Positions 1-8,362 of a stretch of 64,000 nucleotides of DNA are shown piece after piece. Source of the stretch: Streptomyces sp. RPT161 (GTDB lineage Bacteria; Actinomycetota; Actinomycetes; Streptomycetales; Streptomycetaceae); the NCBI RefSeq assembly GCF_027533845.1, contig NZ_JAPZVN010000007.1, positions 1 to 64,000 on the forward strand. The letters run 5' to 3'. Under the pieces are notes generated by a model that worked only from the letters and a program-made list of their open reading frames with translations, did not search any database and was not told the origin of the DNA. Numbering within the stretch: the first letter of the stretch is position 1; every line of letters starts with the position of its first letter. Position numbers and translations under genes: made by a program.

Positions 1-7
1 TCTTATG

Positions 8-54
8 GACCCTCGGTCCCGGCCTGATAGCTGGGGCCGGGGGTCTTTTTGTTT
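8..54 (+). terminator. Rho-independent-type terminator at the window edge
   Basis: GACCC and CCGGCC on the left pair with GGCCGG and GGGTC on the right around a short loop, with a bulge, followed by TTTTT and GTTTT. It probably ends a transcript that enters from outside the window; the gene it serves is not visible. Confidence 0.6.
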
Positions 55-128
55 TCCGCCGAGTGCGCAGTCTTCCCGTGAGTACGAGAAACTGGCACTA
101 CAGCAGTACGAACCAAGGAGTCACGTCG

Positions 129-2024
129 ATGTCCAACTCGTCCGAGGGCCGCTCGGATCGGCCCGAGCGCAGGGAGCGGAGCGCGGGCGCTGGCGACCGG
201 CGCGGGTTCCGTAGCGGTGGGCCGCGCCGTAACGACGAGCGCGGCGGTTTCCGCCGGGACGACCGCCCCGGCTACGACCGGTCGCGGGACAACGGGCGTG
301 ACGACCGCCGTGGTGACAGCGGCCGCCGCGACGACCGCCGTGACGAGCGTCCGCGTTTCGACCGTCCGCGCCGTGACGACGAGCGCGGCGGTTTCCGCCG
401 CGACGACCGTCCGCGCTACGACCGTCCCCGTGACGACCGCCGCGATGAGCGTCCGCGTTACGACCGTCCGCGCCGGGATGATGAGCGGGGTGGTTTTCGC
501 CGCGATGACCGTCGTGACGAGCGTCCGCGTTACGACCGTCCCCGTGACGACCGTCGCGAGGACCGGCCGCGTTATGACCGTCCGCGTCGTGATGACGAGC
601 GCGGTGGCTTCCGCCGTGACGAGCGTCCCCGTGACGACCGCCGTGACGAGCGTCCGCGCCGTGACGACGAGCGTGGTGGCTTCCGCCGCGATGACCGTCG
701 CGATGAGCGTCCGCGTTACGACCGTCCCCGTGACGACCGCCGTGACGACCGTCGCGACGAGCGTCCCCGCCATGACCGTCCCCGTGACGACCGTCGCGAT
801 GACCGCCGTGACGAGCGTCCGCGTTATGACCGTCCGCGCCGTGATGACGAGCGCGGTGGCTTCCGCCGCGATGACCGCCGGGACGAGCGCCGTGACGACC
901 GCCGTGACGACCGCCGTGGGGACCGTCGCGACGAGCGCCCCCGTGCGGGCGCCCGGCGTGACGACGAGCGCGGGGCCCGTGGCGGCGGCTACGGGCGCAA
1001 GGACGATGAGCGGGGTCGCGAGCGGCGCCCCTACTCGCCGGGGCGCGGCCGGTTCGAGAACCGCGGCCGGGACGAGTCGCGCGAGGAGCGTCAGACCGTC
1101 AAGCGGCTGCCGATCCCGGATGACGTGACCGGCCAGGAGATCGACAAGAGCGTCCGGCAGGAGCTGCAGAGCCTGCCGAAGACCCTCGGGGAGGATGTCG
1201 CGCGGAACCTGGTCATGGTGGCCCGGCTGCTCGACAGCGACCCGGAGCAGGCGTACGCCTACGCGAAGGTCGCCTTCCGTCTGGCGTCCCGAGTGGCGGC
1301 CGTCCGCGAGGCGATGGGCTTCGCGGCGTACTCGACCGCCCGGTACTCCGAGGCACTCGCAGAGTTCCGGGCCGCACGTCGGATGACGGGCAGCGCGGAG
1401 CTGTGGCCGGTGATGGCGGACTGCGAGCGTGGCCTCGGGCGCCCGGAGCGGGCGTTGGCCATGGCCGGTGAGCCGGAGGTGCAGAGGCTGGACCGGGCGG
1501 GCCAGGTCGAGATGCGGCTGGTCGCCGCGGGCGCCCGGCGCGACATGGGCCAGGCGGACGCCGCCGTCGTGACGCTGCAGAGCTCGGAGCTGGCGTCGAA
1601 CGCCGTCCACCCGTGGACGGCGCGGTTGCGCTACGCGTACGCGGACGCGCTGCTGGCCGTCGGTCGCGCCGACGAGGCCCGGGAGTGGTTCGGCAAGGCG
1701 CTGGAGGCCGACCAGAGCGGCACCACGGACGCCTCGGACCGGCTCGCGGAGCTGGACGGTGTCGAGTTCGTGGACGCCCTCGACCTGTCCGCCGAAGAGG
1801 CGGACGAGGCCACCGAGCCCGAGGCCGACCGCCCCAGCCCGGATGCCGAGGCCAAGCCGCAAGCGGAAGCCGAGCCCGCCGCTGAGGCGAAGCCGCAGGA
1901 GACCCCGGCCACGGACACCGATCCGGAACCGGAACCGCACGCGGAGTCGGAGTCGAAGGAGAACGAGGCGGCGCCGTCCGCCTTCCTGGACGACCCGTTC
2001 AAGGAGCCCGGCGAGCAGGCCTGA
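129..2024 (+). CDS. TPR protein with long Arg/Asp-rich low-complexity N-terminus
   Basis: The ATG at 129 has an AAGGAG ribosome site 8 bases upstream; an upstream in-frame start at 63 has none. The protein (631 residues) has three parts. About residues 10-335 are built of degenerate repeats of RRDDERGGFRRDDR and ERPRYDRPRDDRRD, rich in Arg, Asp and Gly. A helical middle part, about 350-550, has TPR-like helix pairs (AYAYAKVAFRLASRVAAVREA, ALAEFRAARR, DEAREWFGKALEAD). An acidic Glu/Pro/Ala-rich tail closes it. RG/RD-rich tails are known in RNA-binding proteins, and TPRs bind proteins, so a role in an RNA or protein scaffold is an inference. A strong hairpin follows the stop. The exact function is unknown. 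Confidence 0.85.
   Translation: MSNSSEGRSDRPERRERSAGAGDRRGFRSGGPRRNDERGGFRRDDRPGYDRSRDNGRDDRRGDSGRRDDRRDERPRFDRPRRDDERGGFRRDDRPRYDRPRDDRRDERPRYDRPRRDDERGGFRRDDRRDERPRYDRPRDDRREDRPRYDRPRRDDERGGFRRDERPRDDRRDERPRRDDERGGFRRDDRRDERPRYDRPRDDRRDDRRDERPRHDRPRDDRRDDRRDERPRYDRPRRDDERGGFRRDDRRDERRDDRRDDRRGDRRDERPRAGARRDDERGARGGGYGRKDDERGRERRPYSPGRGRFENRGRDESREERQTVKRLPIPDDVTGQEIDKSVRQELQSLPKTLGEDVARNLVMVARLLDSDPEQAYAYAKVAFRLASRVAAVREAMGFAAYSTARYSEALAEFRAARRMTGSAELWPVMADCERGLGRPERALAMAGEPEVQRLDRAGQVEMRLVAAGARRDMGQADAAVVTLQSSELASNAVHPWTARLRYAYADALLAVGRADEAREWFGKALEADQSGTTDASDRLAELDGVEFVDALDLSAEEADEATEPEADRPSPDAEAKPQAEAEPAAEAKPQETPATDTDPEPEPHAESESKENEAAPSAFLDDPFKEPGEQA
240..1010 (+). repeat. Degenerate coding repeats (Arg/Asp-rich box)
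   Basis: Within the TPR protein gene, units such as cgtgacgaccgccgtgacga recur dozens of times with drift, giving a protein made of RD, RR and DD pairs. The repeats stay in one frame. They also leave very long stop-free readings in the other frames and on the other strand, which are shadows. Confidence 0.85.
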
Positions 2025-2042
2025 GCCAGCCGCGGAACAGAC

Positions 2043-2076
2043 GGAAGGGCGCCCCGCCATGGCGGGGCGCCCTTCC
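2043..2076. terminator. Bidirectional hairpin terminator
   Basis: A perfect 16-bp inverted repeat (GGAAGGGCGCCCCGCC and its complement) around a 2-base loop lies between the converging TPR and DUF1015 genes. It can end both transcripts. Confidence 0.85.
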
Positions 2077-2080
2077 GCGT

Positions 2081-3409
2081 TCAGCCGAGTTCAAGACTGC
2101 GCAGCACCAGACCGGAAGCCGGTTTCGGACCGAACGAGGTGGACTTGTGCGGCATCATCACGCCCTGCCGTGCCAGTTCCAGCACGGTCGCCTCGGGCAC
2201 CGGGTGCATCAACACCGCTGTGCCGCCCAGCCGTTCGGCCTGTCGTACCGCGGCCATCGCATCGTGTACGTAGCCGATGTGCTCGGGGGCGTCGGGCACC
2301 TGCCAGAGGCGGTCGATCAGGACGCTGTGGAGCACGGTGGCGTCCAGTCGGCGCCAGGCCTCGGGGCGGTCGCCGGGCACTGATTCCTCGATGACGCGCT
2401 CGTCGGGGCGGGTGAGCAGGTGGAACGAGCCGTCGCCCGCGAGGAGAAAGGTGTTTCCGTCCCTCTTCCTGGTGGCCGCCAGCACGTCCAGGGCGGCCGG
2501 GAGGGGCCCTGGCACCGTCTCGACCTGGAACACGTCCCGTATCGCCGCCAGCGCCTGGGAGACCGGCATCCGCTGGAGCACCCGGTGAATGGCCCGGACC
2601 CGCAGGGGATAGCGCGTGGTGTCCACCAGGAGCACCAGACCGTGGTCCCACGGCCCGGTCGCACCGGTACGTCGCTGCTCGTCGCGCAGCCGTAGATAGG
2701 TCGCCCAGCGGTGGTGGCCGTCGGCGATCAGGGCCTGCCGGGGAGACAGGTCGGCGTCGACGGCGGCGATCTGCCGGGGATCGGTGATCGCCCACAGCCG
2801 GTGCCGGGTGCCGTCCTCGGTCGTGGTGGTCAGCAGCGGCGGCTGCTGCGCGGTGCGCTCCACGAGCCGCGCGGTGACGCTGCCGCCGTGCCCGCCGGAA
2901 CCGTCGTAGTCGCCGCCCCCGTCGCCGCGGTAGGCGAGCAGCAGGGGTTCGAGGTTGGCGCCGGTGGCCCGCATCAGCCCGGCCCGGTCGGCGACCGGTT
3001 CCGGCATCACGTCCTCGTGCGGCAGGACGACGTGCTCGTCGGGGGTGGTCAGCCGCAGCGCGCCGATCAGGCCGCGTTGCAGGCCGGAGACGTCGCTGTA
3101 CTGCTCGTACACGTACAGCGCCGGTTCCGGATCGGCGGCGAGCACGCCCTCCGCAAGCCAGTGGCGCAGGGTGCGGGCGGCCTGTGCGTGGCGGTCGGCG
3201 GGGTCGCCGGACTGCGGGAGGATCAACCGGACGATGTTGTGCGGGTCGGCGGTCTCCAACTGGTGCAGTCCATCGGGCCGGACCACGACGTCGTACGGTG
3301 GCGAGGTGACCGCGGACAGGCTGCCGACCCGGTCGGGGACGTAGCGCAGGCCGCGGAACGGCGCGAGCCGTAGACCGCGCGGTTGCGCGGATGGTCCTGG
3401 AGTGCTCAT
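2081..3409 (-). CDS. DUF1015 family protein
   Basis: This 442-residue protein matches the DUF1015 family over its whole length. The N-terminus has PFRGLRYVPDRVG and SPPYDVV. The middle has LYVYEQYSD, HEDVMPEPVADRAGLMRAT and the conserved IADGHHRWATYLRLRDEQ. The C-terminus has MMPHKSTSFGPKPASGL. The His-rich ADGHHR motif and the later His residues suggest metal or nucleotide chemistry, but no reaction is established for the family. It converges on the TPR gene and diverges from the HAD phosphatase gene over about 100 bases. No strong ribosome site precedes the ATG. Confidence 0.9.
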   Translation of the reverse strand: MSTPGPSAQPRGLRLAPFRGLRYVPDRVGSLSAVTSPPYDVVVRPDGLHQLETADPHNIVRLILPQSGDPADRHAQAARTLRHWLAEGVLAADPEPALYVYEQYSDVSGLQRGLIGALRLTTPDEHVVLPHEDVMPEPVADRAGLMRATGANLEPLLLAYRGDGGGDYDGSGGHGGSVTARLVERTAQQPPLLTTTTEDGTRHRLWAITDPRQIAAVDADLSPRQALIADGHHRWATYLRLRDEQRRTGATGPWDHGLVLLVDTTRYPLRVRAIHRVLQRMPVSQALAAIRDVFQVETVPGPLPAALDVLAATRKRDGNTFLLAGDGSFHLLTRPDERVIEESVPGDRPEAWRRLDATVLHSVLIDRLWQVPDAPEHIGYVHDAMAAVRQAERLGGTAVLMHPVPEATVLELARQGVMMPHKSTSFGPKPASGLVLRSLELG

Positions 3410-3508
3410 CCGAGCATGCTATGTGCCCGACGGCGATCTGTGATCACCGGTTGGGAAGATGCGTCAGAACCGCGCGCGGTGCGCGGCGACACGAGGGAGC
3501 GACAAGCG

Positions 3509-4540
3509 ATGAACCGGCAGACCCCGCGGACCCGGCCGAGCGGTAGCGAGCGGCCGTTGCACACGGCCTACGACACCGCGCTGCTGGACCTCGACGGGGT
3601 GGTGTACGCGGGCGGCACCGCGATCGCGCACGCCGTCGAGTCGTTGGGCGCCGCACGCGACGCCGGTATGCACCTCGCGTACGTCACCAACAACGCGCTG
3701 CGCACGCCCGACGCGGTGGCCGGGCACCTGACGGAACTGGGCGTCCCGGCGCAGCCGCAGGACGTGATCACCTCGGCCCAGGCGGTGGCGCGGCTGATCG
3801 CGGACGAGGTGCCGTCGGGCTCGAAGGTGCTGGCCATCGGAGGTGAGGGGCTGCGGGTCGCGCTGCGGGAGCGCGGACTGGTGCCGGTGGACTCGGCGGA
3901 CGACGAGCCGGCCGCTGTGGTGCAGGGTTACGGCGGTCCCGAGCTGGCCTGGGGACGGCTGGCGGAGGCCTCGCTGGCGGTGGCGCGCGGGGTCCCGTGG
4001 TACGCGTCCAACACGGACCTGACGATTCCGAGTCCGCGCGGCATCCTGCCCGGCAACGGCGCGGCGGTGGCGGTGGTGCGCATCGCCACCGGCGGGGAAC
4101 CGAAGGTGGCGGGCAAGCCGCAGCCGCCGATGCACCGGGAAACGATCCTGCGCACCGGTGCGCGGCGGCCGTTGGTGGTCGGCGACCGGCTGGACACCGA
4201 CATCGAGGGCGCGTACGCCGGCGAGGTGGACTCCTTGCTCGTGTTCACCGGTGTGACCACGCCGGCGCAGCTGGTGGCGGCCGAGCCGCGGCACCGCCCG
4301 ACGTATCTGGCCGCTGACCTGCGTGGACTGCTCACCCCGCAGCCGGACGTCGAGCCCGAGGGCAAGGGCTTCCAGTGCGGAGGTTGGACCGCGTCGGCGG
4401 ACAGCGACCGGCTGCGCGTCGAGGGCGCGGGGGATCCGTACGACGGGTTGCGGGCGCTGTGCGCGGCGGCCTGGACGGCGGCGGGCGACTCGGCCTGTGA
4501 GCTGGACGCGGGCAAGGCGCTGGGGCAGCTGGGCCTGTGA
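3509..4540 (+). CDS. HAD-superfamily hydrolase, subfamily IIA (NagD-like phosphatase)
   Basis: The 343-residue protein has the HAD motif I LLDLDGVVYAGG (nucleophile Asp27 and Asp29) and the C2-type cap expected of NagD/phosphoglycolate phosphatase relatives. Motif II is TSAQAV near residue 90, and motif IV is VVGDRLDTDIEGA near 230. Such enzymes hydrolyse small phosphate esters such as p-nitrophenyl phosphate, GMP/UMP or phosphoglycolate; the real substrate cannot be read here. The ATG at 3509 follows a GAGGGAG ribosome site. The longer in-frame reading from 3383 has no family resemblance upstream of this Met. It converges on the SCP2 gene with only 15 bases between stops. Confidence 0.88.
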   Translation: MNRQTPRTRPSGSERPLHTAYDTALLDLDGVVYAGGTAIAHAVESLGAARDAGMHLAYVTNNALRTPDAVAGHLTELGVPAQPQDVITSAQAVARLIADEVPSGSKVLAIGGEGLRVALRERGLVPVDSADDEPAAVVQGYGGPELAWGRLAEASLAVARGVPWYASNTDLTIPSPRGILPGNGAAVAVVRIATGGEPKVAGKPQPPMHRETILRTGARRPLVVGDRLDTDIEGAYAGEVDSLLVFTGVTTPAQLVAAEPRHRPTYLAADLRGLLTPQPDVEPEGKGFQCGGWTASADSDRLRVEGAGDPYDGLRALCAAAWTAAGDSACELDAGKALGQLGL

Positions 4541-4555
4541 CGCCGGAACCGGGTG

Positions 4556-4903
4556 CTACAGGAGGGAACGCAGGCGCAGCAGGTCGAGCAGGCCGGCCTC
4601 CAGCTTGACCCGGCCGCTCGCCCACGCCTTGGCGAAGTGGATGTCGCCGTTGACCAGTGCCACCAGGTCGTCGCCCGCCATGGACAGGCGGATCTGGGCG
4701 CGCTCGGTCGGCGGTCCCGGCACGGTGATCACGTCACGGATGTGGCCGTCAGCGAGACGACCCATGAAGGTGATGTCGAGATCGGTGATCCGGCAGCTCA
4801 ACGACCGGTCGAGGGCGGCGGCGCTGCGTACGTCGCCCTCGGCCTGGGCGAGGCTCTCCGACAGCCGGTCGAGTGCGCTGCGGCACTCCTCGATGGTCGC
4901 CAT
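4556..4903 (-). CDS. SCP2 sterol-binding-domain-like small protein
   Basis: The 115-residue protein starts MATIEECRSALDRLSESL. It carries an SCP2-like fold signature: a hydrophobic beta core (LSCRITDLDITFMGRL, IRLSMAGDDLVALVNGDIHFAKAWASGRVKLEAG) ending in a leucine-rich helix. SCP2-type domains bind lipids or hydrophobic ligands. In Streptomyces this small protein sits beside the tlyA operon. An upstream in-frame extension to 5092 looks like non-coding read-through. Ligand unknown. Confidence 0.8.
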   Translation of the reverse strand: MATIEECRSALDRLSESLAQAEGDVRSAAALDRSLSCRITDLDITFMGRLADGHIRDVITVPGPPTERAQIRLSMAGDDLVALVNGDIHFAKAWASGRVKLEAGLLDLLRLRSLL

Positions 4904-5143
4904 CGGCGGGGCTGCTCCTGTATCGCTGGTACGTGCTTCGGCGGTGCCCGTGGTGTGGGCACGTACCGGCGACCGTACACCGGTGGACGGGCACGGCGGT
5001 CCGACGGTGACCGCCTCTTGGTCCCCATCGGGGTTCCGCGCGTCTTCCAGGGGATTTCCAGGGGCTTCCGCACGACGGAAGCGGGGTGGCACAGGGTAGC
5101 GTCATGACCATCGGCGTCGATGGCGAGGCGAGGAGTGAGGGCA

Positions 5144-5932
5144 TTGCGTGACGCGCTGCGCACCTGTCTGCAGATCGCGGGAGGCTTGACCGAGGCCACC
5201 CGACAGCGGGCGGCGGGAGCGGCTCGGGAACTTCTGGACCAAGCCGGGATAGACGTGGAGACGCTCCAGAAGAAGATCGGCGAGCGGATTCCGCCGGAGG
5301 TACAGACGCTCGCGGACGAGCTGGTCGCCTCCGGACGCGCCAATCGTGACCTGCTGCTCGGCCTGATCAGGGAAGAGGCCGACAAGACGATGGTCCGGGT
5401 CAGCCGTCTCGCGGACGAGGTGACCAAGGTCGGCGTGATCCTGGAGGCGCTGGAGCGCCGGGTACGCAGCCTGGAGGGCGAGCCGGAGGAGCCGGCTGCC
5501 CCGGCCGAGCCGGCCACACCGCGCGAGCGCGTGCGGGTGGACGAGGAGCGGACGCCGGAGACGCCGAAGAAGGCGGCTCCCGCAGCGAAGAAGGCGACCG
5601 CCACCCCGACGAAGAAGGCCGCCACCCCGACGAAGAAGGCGACCGCTCCCGCGAAGAAGACGGCGGCGAAGAAGACCACAACGAAGAAGACCGCCGCGAA
5701 GAAGACCGCCACCAAGAAGGCGACACCGAAGTCGACAACGACCACCGGTAAGACAACCGCGGCCAAGAAGACAACCGCCGCCAAGAAAGCAACCACGGCG
5801 AAGAAGACAACGCCCGCAAAGAAGTCAACGCCCGCAAAGAAGTCAAACGCGGCCAAAAAGACAACGACCGCGAAGAAGTCGGCAGCGAGGTCGCCGCAGG
5901 CGAAGGGAAGCGGAGGGCCGGGAGATGGCTGA
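5144..5932 (+). CDS. Coiled-coil protein with histone-H1-like lysine-rich tail
   Basis: The first 115 residues (from LRDALRTCLQIAGGLTE) are helical with heptad character (LADEVTKVGVILEALERRVRSLEG) and resemble small phasin-like proteins. From about residue 140 the chain is Ala/Lys/Thr repeats (AAKKTTAAKK, PAKKS), like the tail of histone H1 and bacterial H1-like DNA-binding proteins. DNA or polyanion binding is inferred from this tail. The TTG at 5144 has AGGAG 8 bases upstream; an ATG at 5120 and a GTG at 5135 are alternatives. The stop overlaps the next start by 8 bases, so it heads the tlyA-NAD kinase operon. Confidence 0.8.
   Translation: MRDALRTCLQIAGGLTEATRQRAAGAARELLDQAGIDVETLQKKIGERIPPEVQTLADELVASGRANRDLLLGLIREEADKTMVRVSRLADEVTKVGVILEALERRVRSLEGEPEEPAAPAEPATPRERVRVDEERTPETPKKAAPAAKKATATPTKKAATPTKKATAPAKKTAAKKTTTKKTAAKKTATKKATPKSTTTTGKTTAAKKTTAAKKATTAKKTTPAKKSTPAKKSNAAKKTTTAKKSAARSPQAKGSGGPGDG
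5566..5900 (+). repeat. AAGAAG-rich coding repeat
   Basis: Irregular tandem GCN-AAG-AAG-ACN units encode the (A)KKT tail of the H1-like protein. Base composition is visibly more A-rich than the surroundings, because Lys and Thr codons dominate. Confidence 0.8.
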
Positions 5933-6341
5933 CCAGCCGTCCATGCAGGAGCCCGCCGAGGGAGCAACGGAACCGGAGCGGTCTTCCGACACCGCGGCCC
6001 GGCCACCGGAGCCGTCTCCCGACACCGCGGCCCGGCCACCGGAGCGGTCTTCCGACACCGCGGCCCGGCCCCCGGAGCTATCCCCCGACACCGCGCCCCG
6101 GCCATTCGCCGACGCCGATCCGGAACCGTCCGTCCAACCCCTCGGGGTCACCGTCGAACCGACCGGGAACGCCGAGGTGGACGCGCTGCTGGAACGGCTG
6201 GCGGATGCGGACGACCTGCCCACCGAGGGGCACATCGAGGTGTACGAGGATGTACACCGAGGGCTGCGGGACACCCTCACCGCACTTGATTCCCGGCCAG
6301 GGCCGCCCGGCCCGAACCAGAGACACGAGGACAGGAGCTGA
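5925..6341 (+). CDS. Small acidic protein with four 11-residue repeats
   Basis: This 138-residue protein starts at the ATG overlapping the previous stop. Residues 18-61 are four repeats of the type ERSSDTAARPP. The C-terminal 60 residues (NAEVDALLERLADADDLPTEGHIEVYEDVH) form a compact, probably conserved part, while the repeat half looks disordered. It lies 7 bases before tlyA in the same operon. I do not recognise a functional family; the position alone links it to TlyA and NAD kinase. Confidence 0.75.
   Translation: MADQPSMQEPAEGATEPERSSDTAARPPEPSPDTAARPPERSSDTAARPPELSPDTAPRPFADADPEPSVQPLGVTVEPTGNAEVDALLERLADADDLPTEGHIEVYEDVHRGLRDTLTALDSRPGPPGPNQRHEDRS
5976..6107 (+). repeat. Four tandem 33-bp coding repeats
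   Basis: Four in-frame copies of a 33-base unit (ccgacaccgcggcccggcca core) encode E(R/P/L)S(S/P)DTA(A/P)RP(P/F). The first three are close to identical and the fourth has drifted. Confidence 0.85.
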
Positions 6342-6348
6342 ACCGAGC

Positions 6349-7164
6349 GTGGCAGGACAGGCAAGACGGCGCCTCGACGCGGAGCTGGTACGCCGTGGAC
6401 TCGCGCGGTCGCGCGAGCACGCCGCCCAGCTGATCGCCGCGGGGAGGGTGACCGTGGGTGGGGGCACCGCCACCAAGTCCGCCACCCAGGTGGAGACCAG
6501 CGCCGCACTGGTCGTCGCGAAGGACGAGAGCGACCCCGAGTACGTGTCCCGTGGCGGACACAAACTCGCGGGCGCGCTGGCCGCGTTCACCCCGCGAGGA
6601 CTGAGCGTCGAGGGCCGCCGCTGCCTGGACGCGGGGGCGTCGACCGGCGGCTTCACCGATGTGCTGCTGCGTGCCGGGGCGGCGCACGTGGTCGCGGTGG
6701 ACGTGGGCTACGGTCAACTCGCCTGGTCGTTGCAGAGCGACGAGCGGGTCACCGTCAAGGACCGTACGAACGTACGCGAGTTGACGCTGGAGCAGATCGA
6801 CGGTGAGCCGGTGGGCGTGGTCGTCGGCGACCTGTCGTTCATCCCGCTCGGGCTCGTGCTGCCCGCGCTGGTGCGGTGCAGTGCGCCGGACGCGGACCTG
6901 GTGCTGATGGTCAAGCCGCAGTTCGAGGTGGGCAAGGAGCGGCTGGGCAGCGGTGGGGTGGTACGGAGCCCGCAACTGCGGGCCGAGGCGGTGCGGGGGG
7001 TGGCCGCGCAGGCGGCCGAGCTGGGGCTCGGGGTGCTCGGGGTGACCGCCAGCCCGTTGCCCGGGCCGTCGGGCAATGTCGAATATTTTCTGTGGCTGCG
7101 CGCCGGGGCGCCAGAACTCGACCCGGCGGATGTGGATCGAGCCGTAGCGGAGGGGCCTCGTTGA
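6349..7164 (+). CDS. tlyA: TlyA family rRNA (cytidine-2'-O)-methyltransferase
   Basis: The family methylates 16S and 23S rRNA ribose using S-adenosylmethionine and affects capreomycin binding to the ribosome. An S4 RNA-binding domain (about residues 4-66, RRLDAELVRRGLARSREHA) precedes an FtsJ-like methyltransferase domain. The SAM-binding loop is CLDAGASTGGFTD (92-104). The K-D-K-E set expected of the family is visible: Lys72 in SRGGHK, Asp in VGDLSF, Lys in MVKPQF and Glu in NVEYF. The start is GTG at 6349 after AGGAG. Its stop overlaps the NAD kinase start as TTGA. The 271-residue length is normal. Confidence 0.93.
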   Translation: MAGQARRRLDAELVRRGLARSREHAAQLIAAGRVTVGGGTATKSATQVETSAALVVAKDESDPEYVSRGGHKLAGALAAFTPRGLSVEGRRCLDAGASTGGFTDVLLRAGAAHVVAVDVGYGQLAWSLQSDERVTVKDRTNVRELTLEQIDGEPVGVVVGDLSFIPLGLVLPALVRCSAPDADLVLMVKPQFEVGKERLGSGGVVRSPQLRAEAVRGVAAQAAELGLGVLGVTASPLPGPSGNVEYFLWLRAGAPELDPADVDRAVAEGPR

Positions 7165-8072
7165 GCGGATCGAATACGTCGGGTGAACGCACCGTCTTCC
7201 TGCTGGCGCACACCGGACGTCCGGCGGCCGTGCGCAGTGCCGAGCGCGTCGTACAGGGGTTGCTGCGCTGCGGGATAGGCGTACGGATCCTCGCGGAGGA
7301 GGCGGTCGATCTGCCGTTGCCGCCGTCGGTGGACGTGGTGGAGTCCCGGCAGGACGCGGTGGACGGCTGTGAGCTGCTGATCGTGCTCGGCGGTGATGGA
7401 ACGCTGCTGCGCGGTGCGGAGTTCGCGCGGGCGTCCGGGGTGCCGATGCTCGGGGTGAACCTCGGACGGGTGGGCTTCCTGGCGGAGGCCGAGCGCGACG
7501 ACCTCGACAAGGTCGTGGACCGGGTGGTCACCCGGGCCTACGAGGTCGAGGAGCGGATGACGCTGGACGTCCTGGTCCGGGAGAACGGCACCGTGGTGCA
7601 CACCGACTGGGCGCTCAACGAGGCGTCGGTCGAGAAGGCGGCACGGGAGCGGATGCTGGAGGTCGTCACGGAGGTGGACGGGAGGCCGGTGACCGGCTTC
7701 GGTGGCGATGGTGTGGTATGTGCGACGCCGACTGGTTCGACCGCTTATGCATTCTCGGCCGGGGGGCCGGTGGTGTGGCCGGAGGTGGAGGCGCTGCTGA
7801 TGGTGCCGATCAGTGCCCACGCGCTGTTCGCCAAACCGCTGGTGACGTCACCGCGTTCGGTACTGGCTGTGGAGGTCCAGCCGAAGACGCCGCACGGCGT
7901 GCTGTGGTGTGACGGTCGTCGCACGGTTCCGCTTCCAGCGGGGGCGCGGGTCGAGGTACGGCGAGGGGCCGTGCCGGTGCGGTTGGCACGGCTGCACCAC
8001 GCTTCGTTCACCGATCGGCTCGTCGCCAAGTTCGCGTTGCCGGTGGCCGGTTGGCGGGGCGCACCGCAATAG
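7161..8072 (+). CDS. nadK: NAD kinase
   Basis: The enzyme phosphorylates NAD with ATP or polyphosphate to give NADP. The diagnostic GGDGT motif is at residues 77-81. It is followed by NLGRVGFLAE (about 100-109) and the conserved CATPTGSTAY plus FSAGGP near residue 195. The TTG start at 7161 overlaps the tlyA stop and has a GGAGGGG site 6 bases upstream, giving 303 residues, a usual length. Upstream in-frame sequence belongs to tlyA in another frame. A hairpin terminator follows, so the operon ends here. Confidence 0.95.
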   Translation: MSGSNTSGERTVFLLAHTGRPAAVRSAERVVQGLLRCGIGVRILAEEAVDLPLPPSVDVVESRQDAVDGCELLIVLGGDGTLLRGAEFARASGVPMLGVNLGRVGFLAEAERDDLDKVVDRVVTRAYEVEERMTLDVLVRENGTVVHTDWALNEASVEKAARERMLEVVTEVDGRPVTGFGGDGVVCATPTGSTAYAFSAGGPVVWPEVEALLMVPISAHALFAKPLVTSPRSVLAVEVQPKTPHGVLWCDGRRTVPLPAGARVEVRRGAVPVRLARLHHASFTDRLVAKFALPVAGWRGAPQ

Positions 8073-8092
8073 CGCAGGCCGGTCGGCGGTGA

Positions 8093-8127
8093 GAAGGCGT
8101 TTCGGGGCGACCCCGGCCGCCTTCTTC
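8093..8127 (+). terminator. Terminator of the tlyA-NAD kinase operon
   Basis: GAAGGCG and CGCCTTC enclose an inner GGGG/CCCC pair, followed by TT and a C-run, 20 bases after the NAD kinase stop. Confidence 0.7.
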
Positions 8128-8362
8128 CCCCCTATCCACCCGCAAGCGCAGGAACCGGGGTAAGGGGGTGGGTCGGGGGTGTCCCCGCAGCGACCCCGCG
8201 AAGCACCGCAACCGTGGAGTCAACCTGGAGCGAGGAGACACCCCCGACCCGCCCCCGCCCCCCGAAAGCACAGTGCGCAACGTCAAGCCAGCGGTGGGGG
8301 CAACGGGGGGGGAGGGTGGGCGTACCCCCACGCACCCCAGGCGGAGCCGTATCCTCAGACCC
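8128..8362. other. Intergenic region before recN
   Basis: G- and C-runs dominate. I see no gene, no convincing -35/-10 pair and no LexA-type box, although recN is SOS-controlled in some bacteria. Confidence 0.5.

Noticed and set aside
250-1000. CRISPR-like array
   Set aside because: The repeats are degenerate, without unique spacers, and in frame with a coding region.
3-2060. Long minus-strand open frame of 685 codons opposite the Arg/Asp-rich TPR gene
   Set aside because: It is the antisense of the repeat tract. Its Val/Thr/Ala monotony and lack of a ribosome site mark it as a shadow of the GC-rich repeats.
8128-8362. LexA box upstream of recN
   Set aside because: No TCGAAC-n4-GTTCGA-type sequence is present in the region read.
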